From Bidens hawaiensis (Eukaryota > Streptophyta > Magnoliopsida > Asterales > Asteraceae): a DNA stretch of 64,000 nt. The notes beneath the pieces are model-generated. The model was given only the letters and a program-made list of their open reading frames with translations. It did no database searches and had not been told where the DNA came from. Position numbers and translations under genes: made by a program. Numbering within the stretch: position 1 is the first letter of the stretch; each line of letters begins with the position of its first letter. Of the stretch, positions 34,286-44,244 are shown piece after piece. Where the stretch lies: the NCBI GenBank assembly GCA_021521415.1, contig JAIQDT010001660.1, forward strand, positions 186,001-250,000. Reading direction: 5' to 3'.

Positions 34286-34567
34286 ACTGAATTTACTTAT
34301 ATAACATGTCAAATCGCACTAACAAATAAAATCTAATTTAAGTTCTATGTTCGACATTCATTATGCCATTCTGGTTCAAGAGATTAAAACTCGTGTAAAA
34401 TTAGATTTTATTTGTCGAACATAGAACTTAAATTAGATTTTATTTGTTAGTGCGATTTGACATGTTATATAAGTAAATTCAGTACATCAAATAAAATCTA
34501 ATTTAAGTTCTATGTTCGACATTCATTATGCCATTCTGGTTCAAGAGATTAAAACTCGTGTAAAATT
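34286..34567. repeat. 71 bp perfect palindrome plus 80 bp direct duplication
   Basis: 34286-34356 and 34413-34483 are exact inverted copies (71 bp) around a 56 bp loop. 34323-34402 and 34488-34567 are exact direct copies (80 bp). The short piece 34400-34414 is in addition the inverse of 34323-34337. The arrangement (forward, inverted, forward) is the signature of serial template switching. No element ends or target duplications are present. Confidence 0.88.
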
Positions 34568-35453
34568 CAATAGAAGTAATCTTTGTTTTAGCGGGGTGAC
34601 TTGTAAAGTAATGTAGAAAATTTCTAAATTGCCCTTATATGCAACTCATTAGCAAACAAACCAAAAAGAACCTAGATTAAGTTGTCAAAATAATCCGACA
34701 TACATCATACATGACCCGATTCTGATTAATACAAATCTTTCCGAAATTATTTTTTGATCAAAACTTTGAATTTTGGCTAGAAATTAAAACATGGCGCGTT
34801 TACTTCATTAGTAACCTTTTGGTTATCGTAACTTTTGTACTTGTGACCAAAATGCCCCTGGAATGTAATTTGCTAATCTAACAAATTTAACAATTCAAAC
34901 CTCCTGCAAAAAAATCTTAAATATTGTAGACCCGTAACGCAGCAAGCGAACTGACCCCTAACAGGATACATACATAAATTTAACCCGTCATCAAAATTAA
35001 TTCCCTTGAAGCTCAAATCCTACCAGAACCTGCAGTCCACTTCGACCCATTAGCAAAATACATCAAAGCTTGACCCGTTTACAAACCGATATCAACAGCA
35101 AGTAGTAAAATTCCAAAACAACACTTTTTCACTAACTTTAACTCAGTGACATGTACATCAGAAACAGGCCAGATCAATGGATCATCAAAGTCAACTTGGT
35201 TCAAGAGAAGATGCCATGATCACTTTTAGAACTGTTAAAATTGGCAAATTTGATGGAATTCCATCCACTTGACCAAACTGACTTTGGTTAAGGGTTATAC
35301 GATCGTATGGAATCTCACGTTAAAAGGTGTGTGGATAGGTCAAAGGTGTGTGAATAACCAATGCCAATATTAAAGTAATAAGCTACATATAAACAAATAT
35401 TTTATTTGTAATGTCATATTATGAGGGTACAAACACAATTCATTCAAATATTT
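34568..35453. other. Spacer, no gene seen
   Basis: AT-rich DNA up to the right inverted-repeat arm. A stretch around 34920-35100 carries ACCCGT/TGACCC words like other decayed MITE bodies. No frame of interest. Confidence 0.4.
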
Positions 35454-35599
35454 ACGTCCAATGCCCTGAAACACGTAAAGACGTTTGAAATATAAATGTT
35501 CATTCAAATGTTTAACTAAATATAACTAATTAATATAATAAAATACCTAACTTTTACACGACCATCATTCTTAAAACTCAAAGTTGTTCTCAAAAGAAA

Positions 35600-35637
<38 letters not shown>

Positions 35638-35639
<2 letters not shown>

Positions 35640-35979
35640 GAGATTTCAAATGAGAACCCTTTTGAGTTTTAAGAACACGAAAGAACTCAATGTAACGATT
35701 TTTTTTTCGAAATTTTTTTTACACATGCGTAATATATGTAGGTTACATATACGTAAAAAAATTACATAATTTTTTACACACGGAGTCGACTTTTTACACA
35801 TGTGTAACGGACGTAAAAGTTTGTGTAATCACTTACATATTTATTCTCTCTCCTACTTTGACTTTTTGGTCAGATTTAATATCAACCACATATTTCAATC
35901 CATTTAATTAAATGTGTGGTCAAGAATTGAGTTCTTAAGTTCTTAAAATTCAACATGGTTCTCAAAATATCCCTCCCCT
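35638..35979. mobile_element. MITE family B, copy 3 (right arm)
   Basis: Starts GGGAGATTTCAAATGAGAAC and ends CTCAAAATATCCCTCCCCTA, bordered by (TA)n; counterpart of 21655-21996. Confidence 0.78.
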
Positions 35980-36004
35980 ATATATGTATGTATATATATA
36001 TATA

Positions 36005-37234
36005 TCTATAATATTTATAAATGAAAACCCTAAAATCCTACGTGTTGCGATGTGGTCGCTCCCTCTTTTTATGGAAGTCACCAGATTGCTTGATTTTTAA
36101 ATGGAGACCTCTCATTGATTTAACTCAAATTTATGGGTATGTGTCTTATCAAAACCAGATAGCTCTTAAACGGGTTATAACATCTCATTAAATTAAAAAT
36201 TAATCTTACCAATTATTTGATATGAAAATCCTATAAAATAGGGATATACTAAAATTTAATATCCAATTTAAAAAGAAAGGATATTATTTATAATTAATAA
36301 ACAATTTTATAGTAAAAAAACATAAGCGGGTCATGGGTCACAAATCCAGATAGCTTTTAAACGGGTTATAACATATCATTTATTTATGAAACCCTTTCAT
36401 CATCAAACCTTAAGTATATTATTAAATTTCTTACAACAAAGAAAATTGAAATCCAAAAAATAAATATTAAAAAACAAAAAATGTAAAACAACCATTCTCT
36501 AAAGCCATCAGATTGCCTTATTTGTAAATGAAGGCTTCTCACGCATTTGACCTGAATTCACGGGTAAAGGTCTCACCTAACTCAGATAGCTCTTAAACGG
36601 GGTATAACATCTCATTATATTAAAAATTAACCTAATCAAATATCTGATATGAAAATCCTATAAAATAGGGATATACTAAAAATTAATATCCTATTTTATT
36701 TATAAAAAGATATTTATAATTAAGAAACAATTTTATAATAAAGAAAATAAACGGGTAATGGGTATCACCAAACCCAGATAGCTTTAAACCGGATTATAAC
36801 ATATAATTTATTTGTGAAACCATTTTATCATCAAACCACAAGTATATTAATTATTAACTTTCTTACAATAAATAAAATTAAAATCTATATATATATATAT
36901 ATATATATAGGGTTAGGTTAAAATAAAAACCCACTTGAGTTGTGAAAACTCTAGAAACTCATTCTCAACCACATGTTTTTAATTAAAGATTAAATCTTGT
37001 GGTCCACAATTAAAGTTAATAAAAAATATAAAAGTTTATTTACATTTCTCTCTCTTGAAAACATATATAAAAATTACTAAAAAAATATAAAAGAAATAGC
37101 AAAACATTTTTTTTATGTTTTCGATGTTTTGTATTAAATGTAACAACATATATTACATGTAACAAAAAAAACGATGTTACATAGGGTTTTCACGGGTTTC
37201 TCAACTCAAGAGGGTTTTCAAACTATACTTCTCC

Positions 37235-37268
<34 letters not shown>

Positions 37269-37312
37269 GAATAATGTAAAACAACCCCCGTAATACAGGG
37301 GATAAAATCTAG
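36005..37312 (+). mobile_element. Small non-autonomous Helitron, right arm copy
   Basis: Starts TCTATAATATTTATAAATG and ends with hairpin CCCCGTAATACAGGGG followed by ATAAAATCTAG (CTAG at 37309-37312) and T. Counterpart of 20320-21627, same length, also with a nested MITE A. Confidence 0.85.
36909..37236. mobile_element. MITE family A, copy 5 (right arm, nested in Helitron)
   Basis: Counterpart of 20396-20722; bordered by (TA)n on both sides. Confidence 0.78.
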
Positions 37313-37322
37313 TGTGTGTGTG

Positions 37323-37646
37323 TAGGCTAAGTATAAAATGAAAACCTACTTGAGTTGTGAAAACTCTAGGAACCTATTCTCAACCACATGTTTTTAATTA
37401 ATGTTTAAATCTTGTGATCCGCAATTAAAGTGAATAAAAAATGTAAATATAAATATAATTTTTTTTCTCTCCTGAAAACATATATAAAAATTAGTAAAAA
37501 AATGTTAAAAAATAGCAAAACATTTTTTTTATGTTTCGATGTTTTGTATTAAATGTTACAACATTTATTACATGTAACAAAAAAAAACGATGTTACATAG
37601 GGTTTTCGCGGGTTTTCACAACTCAAGTGGGTTTTCATTTTAACCT

Positions 37647-37653
<7 letters not shown>
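37323..37653. mobile_element. MITE family A, copy 6 (right arm)
   Basis: Counterpart of 19971-20302; starts TAGGCTAAGTATAAAATG and ends TTTAACCTTACCCTATA before a (TA)n tract. Confidence 0.78.
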
Positions 37654-37692
<39 letters not shown>

Positions 37693-38554
37693 GATGACGA
37701 ACTTTTTATTTCATGTGAAATCAAATGAGAAATATGTAACGTGAGCATACAAAAACAATCACTTATTATGAATAGAATTTGTATTTTACTTAGGTCATTG
37801 TGGGTGATGTCATCCATTTGCATATGTGCTGATCAATTGATCATGCAACTGATATGGCCCGCTGCTAATGCTAGAAGTATGGGTTGGCTATGAATTCTTT
37901 AATCATAACATACTTAACAAACAGAAATGCAAGATATTCAAAGATTTTTTTTCTTTAAATGCAACTTGGCTTTTGACCGCATTTTAGGCGTGGCTTGGGT
38001 TATACATACATTATGGAGGTTATTCAAACATCAGGAGAGCCTATACGAGTCGTATATGGTCTATACGACTCATATAGGTGTAGAGTCAAGTCATTTTCAG
38101 TCAGGAAGTGTCAGTTTGTATTGATTTGTATTGTATAGTCCCTATGCGTACCGTATAAGGCTATACGACTCATATAGAGTCAGTTTGACTCATATAGTTT
38201 TTTTTTTAAATTACAAAATATTAAAAATAACATCCGAGTTGGTTACAAAATAGAAACACGAAATTTAAAAAAAAATTGCTTCATGCATAACAACCTACGA
38301 ACAACATGAGCGTTTCTGGGTAACGGCTTTTAGATGTGGTCATGCAATCTATTTTGGTTGACATTCATATGAGTTATCTAAGCTTTTGAAATATAATTGC
38401 TATAAAAATAATTTCGTTTATTAATATAGATGTTTTGACTCGTGTTAACTCAGCTTTTAAAATATAGCTTTTATAAAATTATAGTATTTCAATGACTTAT
38501 AGATACATGATGAATGAAATAGAAGTTGTTAGGTGACGAATTATAAAGCAATAC

Positions 38555-38756
38555 TTCGTCAGTTAAATGCTGAACATGTAAAAGCTGACAAGATCTACGT
38601 TGAAAAGATTAAAACTCACCATGATGATGTGGCAAATCTTAAACTTAAGGTTTTTATAAAGGAGCATGATGTTATCTACTATAAAAATATAATTTCTCAA
38701 CTAAAAGAGGAAATTGAGATTTTGAAACTTGATGCTTCTGATGAAGAGCCTACCCG
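38555..38756 (+). pseudogene. Copia gag, N-terminal coiled-coil piece
   Basis: Reads LRQLNAEHVKADKIYVEKIK then LKVFIKEHDVIYYKNIISQL and EIEILKLDASDEEP, a heptad-rich coiled coil found in front of the zinc knuckle in Asteraceae-type copia gag proteins. It is cut at the left by the inverted-repeat arm and at the right by the gypsy LTR at 38757. Confidence 0.65.
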
Positions 38757-39194
38757 TGAGACGGGCTCACGGGCATGCCCAGGCCCAATAACCTAAGCAA
38801 GACCCAATCCAAGAAGGCCCAATGGCATGGATAGTTCTAGAAGGCATAGTGGAGGGAAAACTAGATTGAGAGGGAAACTCATGCAAGGTGTCCGATCCGG
38901 TGGGTGGCCCGAGGAGCGTACAACCCGGGATAGAGGGCAGTGACCAAGAGGTAAAGATCTCCAAGGGAGGCAATGACCGATGAAAGGAAGGTCAGACCAG
39001 AAGGCCCAACCGGAAGTAGTAAACCATAGGATTTTATATACTTAACTTGTTCTATATATAAAGACAAGGCCACGCTTGTATAATTCATTCACAAAGAAGA
39101 TAATAAACATACAACACTTTGCTTTTCACACACTTGATCCCATTCTTGTGATACGTTAGGAGCCTTCCCCGGTTAGCCGGAATAGGATCCAACA
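38757..39194 (+). mobile_element. 5' LTR of a Ty3/gypsy (Tat-type) element
   Basis: Starts TGAGACGGGCTCACGG directly after the copia gag frame and ends ...CCAACA, followed by the primer site TTGGCGCCATCCGTGGG (39195-39211), the form usual for Tat-type elements. A TATA-like TATATATAAAGAC lies at about 39051-39063. No 3' LTR is present, so boundaries rest on TG/CA and the primer site. Confidence 0.7.
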
Positions 39195-39247
39195 TTGGCG
39201 CCATCCGTGGGACCTCTTGATCACGGGTCTTACCGTAACATCCAAGA

Positions 39248-40240
39248 ATGACCGCTCAAACTTCAAAAGGCATGCCACCGCCTTTCCCTCCCAGTTCGGG
39301 GAAAGGCCACATCATCACTGAAGAAGCAAGCGAAGTCCAACCAGGGCTCGACACCCGACTGGAGGATGGAGGACATGTCCTCGTGGAGGACATCACAGGG
39401 CGAAAAGAAGAGGATGGGGGCCCTCAAGGCAACGAAGGTGAAAATGAGGGGTGGACGGTCACCCCGGAGTTCATACGTGTACACAGGGACGCTCTTAGAG
39501 CCTTTCTGGACGAAGAGGAGAAGAAAGAGAAACTCGAGACGCTTCGTACTCGACTCTCCTTTGAAACACCTGGTAATGACCCAAAAGCACCTGAGGGTAC
39601 CGGCGTCCTAACCGGAGGTCCGGAAGCGTTGATAGACTCCCTGGTGACTCTCCTATCCATAGCCAAGGGGAAGGAAAAGACGTCAGGGAATCCCTTAGAA
39701 GGCCTATACCGACCCCGAGATACGTCCGACGTCTCCAAGTTCACCAAACGAATAGCTGAAGCACCAATACCCCCGAAGCTGAAATACCCTTCCACGGTGG
39801 ATAAGTATGATGGCACACAAGACCCGGAAGACCACCTACACGCTTATCGAGGGGATGGTTTGGTAAGTGGGCGGTCCATGCCGGTGTGGTGTCTAATGTT
39901 CCCGCAGACACTGACAAGGGGAGCCCGAGTGTGGTTCGACAGCATAGAACCGGGAAGTATTGATAGCTATGAGGAGCTAAGGGAAAAATTCCTACGGAAT
40001 TTCAGCCAGCAAAGGAAGGCCATGAAGAATCCCAACGAGATCTTGCACATACGAAGGAGGGATGAGGAAAAGGTTGAACAGTTCATGGAAAGGTACATAT
40101 CTGAAAGCATGAACATAAAGGGGGTGCCCGAGGTGATGAAGATTTGTGGCTTCATTAATAGGGTCCGGTTCTCCCAGCTAATAGAAAAACTGGGAGAGGA
40201 TTTCCCATCTACTTTCGACCAGCTGATGGATCGAGTTTGA
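39248..40240 (+). pseudogene. Ty3/gypsy Tat-type gag
   Basis: An open frame of 330 codons from MTAQTSKGMPPPFPPSS. The conserved retrotransposon gag domain is visible at about residues 177-330: KLKYPSTVDKYDGTQDPEDH, ARVWFDSIEPGSIDSYEELR and FSQQRKAMKNPNEILHIRR. It stops early (TGA, 40238-40240) after QLMDRV; the downstream zinc-knuckle part continues in another frame (from about 40264) and has lost Cys residues (SGHSTESYVQLKK). Gag would form the virus-like particle. The copy is dead because pol is also broken. Confidence 0.85.
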
Positions 40241-40263
40241 GCTTTTGTTAGGGGAAAGGACAC

Positions 40264-43200
40264 ATGGTCCAAGTGATGGGAGTGGGGAGGAAAGAAGGGG
40301 GAGCTACCGCGGGAAGGTATACGGGTAACCTCGCAGGACGAGGGAAGGCATCGGGAGAGGGGACCAGATTCTCTCCTTACAAATCTCCGCACCCTGTCGG
40401 CCCCTCTTATTACCCCCCGCGATTAGCCGCTCCTATCAGGTCAGATGCTTTCCGCCCGAGGCCCCTCTTGGGAGAACGAACTGGTGTAGGACATAGAGAC
40501 GTGATGATGTCCGACCGACCTAAGTATTCTCCCCGGCCTTCCGCTTCACCAACGCAGCCCTACAAGCCTAACCCCCAAGGGTATTGTAATTAGCAAAAAA
40601 GTTCTGGACATTCTACTGAGAGTTACGTGCAGTTAAAGAAGTTGTGAGAGGCCGCCCTAAGGGCTGGGCACTTACCACTTCCCATCAATGAAGGAAACTC
40701 AAAAGTTAAAGGAGAGGACGAGGACAAACACTTTGTGGATATGATCCGACGAAGGGGGGATGATGAAGAACGCGAAGATAGGCAAACCAAGAGGGGGAAG
40801 GGTGGGGAGTTCCCCAAAAATCCTGTATGGAAGAATGTTCCTTTATCGTTTTCAGGGCTCACCAATGAGGAAGCTAGAGAAATGCCCTTGAACATATCAG
40901 CTAGTGTGGCGGGGCATCGAGTTGCCCGAGTCCATGTAGATGGAGGGAGTGGGGTAGAAGTAATGTACGAGCATTGTTTTGCGAGGCTCCAAATGGAGGT
41001 GAGGGACCGTCTGGAAGAACACGTGTGTCCTTTGGTGGGTTTCTCGGGAGAGGTTGTTAAGCCTCTGGGATCAATAACCCTGCCTTTCAGTCTAAAGGAG
41101 GGCAGGAAGGTTCGGACCGTGCAGTTTTGGTTCTCAGTAGTCAGGGCTCCATCAAAGTACAACATTATACTCGGACGCCCTGGCATGAGGGCCCTCCGGG
41201 CCATTGCATCCACGGCGCACGGGTGCATCAAATTTCCGACCCCCGAGGGGGTAGCCACAATAAGGTCGTATGCCGAGATAGTGGCCAGTGTGGATCTGGA
41301 TGGGAAGTAAAGAAGAAGCATAGGGGAACGGAGGAATGGGTTCTGAATGGAGAGTTCCCTGAACAAACAGTCAAGATAGGGACCTCCCTAACGGACAAAA
41401 GGAGAATAGGGTTAAAGGAGTTGTTGTTAAGGAACGTAGATGTATTCGCTTGGAGGCACGAAGACATGACAGGGATCCCCCGGGATTAAGTTCAACACAG
41501 CCTCAAGGAGTTCCATTGGATGGAACCTGTTATGCAAAAGAAGAGGAGCCTAGGCCCAGAAAAAAGCCAGGCTGTACTGAAGGAAACCCGAAAGTTGTGG
41601 CAAGCCGGAATAGTCAAAAATGTGAAATATCCCTAGTGGATATCTAACCCTGTAATGATAGCCAAATCCGACAATAGCTGGAGAATGTGTATTGACTTCA
41701 AAGATCTGCACAAGGCCTGCCCAAAAGATGCATACCCACTCCTTGAAGTCGAGAAGAAGATTGAGTCTTTGGCCGAATACCCCCAAAGGTGTTTTCTGGA
41801 CGCCTATAAGGGGTACCATCAAGTGCAAATGGATCCCAAAGACGAAGAGAAAACGGCTTTTTATACGGATGAGGGAACTTTTTGCTACACAAAGATGCCA
41901 TTCGGTCTAAAAAACGCAGGGGCTACATATCAGCATTTCATGGACCAGCTCTTTGAAGAGCAGAGAGGAAGAAACGTAGATATTTATGTGGACGATTTGG
42001 TCGTAAAAAGCAAGCATGATGAGGGAATGTTGAGGGACATAAGAGAAACGTTTCAAACCCTAAGAAGGGCCAACATGAAGTTGAACCCGGGAAAGTGCTC
42101 TTTGGGGGTGGAAGAGGGGAAGTTCTTGGGGGTATTGGTCACGAAGGGAGGGATTCGAGCTAACCCCGAAAAGGTAGAAGCGATGATAGAGATGAGGTCC
42201 CCTAAGTGCCTCAAAGAGCTGCAGAAGCTTAATGGGAGGCTTGTGGCTTTAAATAGGTTCCTTTCGAAAATAGCAGAAAGGACCCTACCCTTCATGGCTG
42301 TTTTAAGGAGAAACACAAAGAAAAGTAATTCTGTTGGGACAGGGAGGCAGAGGAGGCCTATCAAGAGCTAAAGAAACATCTATGCAACCTCCCTACGATT
42401 GTAACACCCCAACCACGAGAGACGCTGACGCTATACCTCTCACAAACGCCGAAAACCGTAAGCTCAGTGCTGATGGTCGAAAGAGGAGAAACACAGGATC
42501 CTATTTACTTCGTTAGTCGAACATTGAAAGGTCCAGAGGAAAGGTACTTACCCATAGAAAAACTGGTATTAGCTTTAATCTACACAGCAAGGAAGCTACA
42601 AAGGTACTTTCAAGCACACATTGTGCGAGTACGTACGAACCATCCCCTACAGCAAGTCCTAGCAAAGCCTGAGATCTCGGGCCGGTTGACAAAGTGGGCA
42701 GTAGAATTGGGGGATTATGCGCTTGAGTATCGGCCCCGGAAGGCGATCAAGGGGCAAGTCATGGCCGATTTTTTGGCCGAAGTCGAAGAAGGAGGAGGTG
42801 ATGAAAATGGAGAACCTGAGGAAGGGGGACATGAGGAGAAAGGAGGGAAAGGTAATGAACCTTGGTGGAAATTGTATACCGACAAGGCCTCAAATGAAGA
42901 AGGAAGCGGGGCAGGGCTAATTTTGGTAAGCCCCGAGGGAATAGAGCTTACTTATGCGATACGTTTAAGCTTTCAAAGCACAAACAATGAGGCAGAGTAC
43001 GAGGCACTTTTGGCTGGCCTCAGAATAGCTAGAGGATTAAGAGTAAGGAAAGTACAAGCTCACGTAGACTCCCTACTGGTAGCCAACCAGGTAGGAGGAA
43101 CATACGTCGCCAAAGACCCGAAAATGAAGGAGTACTTAAAGGTAACCAAAGAATTAATGAAAGATTTTGAAGACAAAAGGGAAAAGGAAAAGAAGTTGAA
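40264..43200 (+). pseudogene. Ty3/gypsy Tat-type pol (protease, RT, RNase H, extra RNase H), disrupted
   Basis: Degraded protease: HVDGGSGVEVMYEHCF near 40939-40985. Reverse transcriptase 41655-42371: WRMCIDFKDLHKACPKDAYP, KMPFGLKNAGATYQ and the YVDD catalytic box. RNase H from about 42330: PIYFVSRTLKGPEERYLPIE, LTKWAVELGDYALEYRPRKA. A second, archaeal-type RNase H from about 42860: LYTDKASNEEGSGAGLIL and NNEAEYEALLAGLRIARGL. Carrying this extra RNase H marks the Tat clade. Several frameshifts and stops lie between domains (for example 40594, 41310, 41487, 42330). Sequence stops inside the second RNase H; integrase and 3' LTR are missing. The junction at about 43190-43205 goes straight back into copia gag, so a deletion has removed the 3' half. 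Confidence 0.87.
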
Positions 43201-43204
43201 AGAT

Positions 43205-44239
43205 TTGAAGCATCATCTGAGAAATTAGATGATCTTATTGGAGCCCAGAGAAGTACTAAAGTGAAAGCGGGGCTGGGGTACGATTACACTGCCGTACCAC
43301 CACCTTTTAATGACAACTATACCAGTTTGCCCCACTTTAGCTATAATACTTATCCCGAGGAAGAAATGGCATATGGGGTTGGTAGAATACCAAAACCAGT
43401 GAAATTTGTTCCTGCGGTGTCACAAACTGCTGCTCCAGTCCCATCATCTGATAAATCTAACATCAATGTATCTTTTGAAGCTGGTTGTGTAGAAGAAAGT
43501 GGGTCGATGGAAACGGACACGAGTTGTGTTTATGAAACCGTTTGTGATGAAACTTTTGTTGAAAATTGTGTCAATGAAAGTAAGCCTGTTAAGGTGAACA
43601 TATCAAGTTGTTCATCATAAAGTTGTGAGACTGTGGATAATTCAAGTGAGAGTAAAGTTTTTGAAAATGAAAAAGCAAGTACTTCTTGTAAATATGTTCC
43701 ACCAAATAAACGATCATTTTCTTAAACAGCCAATCAATCAAGAAATCCTCAGCCATACAACTTCTATGATAACAACTACTATGGTCATTATCAACAAAAT
43801 TTTGTTGATCCTTATTACACAAATGGGTTTTATAATCATGTTCCTTTCCAAGGATCACCTTTCCTACCACACCAACCACATTATAGTTTAGATGAGTTAT
43901 ATGGCACTCCTAGGAGAAAGTGTTGTTTTGTGTGTGGTCACTCTTTTCACCTTGCAAAACATTGCAAGCACTGCTTCAAGCAACAGCTTGATATTCAAAG
44001 GTGGCTAAGTCAGTCCCCAAAAGGAGCTTTTAGTAGCCTTGATTCAAGGACTGATCAAGCTGATAGTGAACCCAGTGAAATGGATGTGAGATCCAAAGTA
44101 AATAAAGTAAAACAAAAAAAGAAACCTTTTTGGAAAACCAAGAAGGATAAAATCAAAAAGGATCCTAAGACTGTAAAGTCTGAGGATTCACCAAAAACAG
44201 TTTCAAAATCAAGAAAAAAAAAGTCCAAAATTTCCTAAA
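43205..44239 (+). pseudogene. Copia gag, C-terminal part with zinc knuckle
   Basis: Reads FEASSEKLDDLIGAQRSTK, then GLGYDYTAVPPPFNDNYTS, a hallmark of a copia gag family widespread in Asteraceae. After a stop at 43618-43620 it continues to the CCHC knuckle CCFVCGHSFHLAKHC (about 43924-43968) and a Lys-rich basic tail (VNKVKQKKKPFWKTKK). Frames are broken at 43618 and about 43724. It is interrupted at 44245 by a solo LTR. Confidence 0.8.
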
Positions 44240-44244
44240 CCAAG

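Larger units (their letters stand above)
35454..38554. repeat. Right arm of the 3.1 kb inverted repeat
   Basis: Reverse complement of 19093-22164 from ACGTCCAATGCCC to ATTATAAAGCAATAC. The outer edge (38554/38555) abuts copia gag coding sequence. On the far side of the left arm the TATACGAG repeat field continues outward. The left arm therefore seems to be in its original context and the right arm is the inserted copy (inference). Confidence 0.92.

Noticed and set aside
19093..38554. A 19.5 kb transposon with 3.1 kb terminal inverted repeats
   Set aside because: No target duplication at the outer edges, no transposase in the spacer, and the left flank is continuous with sequence inside the arm; an inverted segmental duplication is simpler.
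40623..41366. 247-codon minus-strand frame opposite gypsy pol
   Set aside because: Antisense shadow of the protease region; the + strand carries the recognisable domain.
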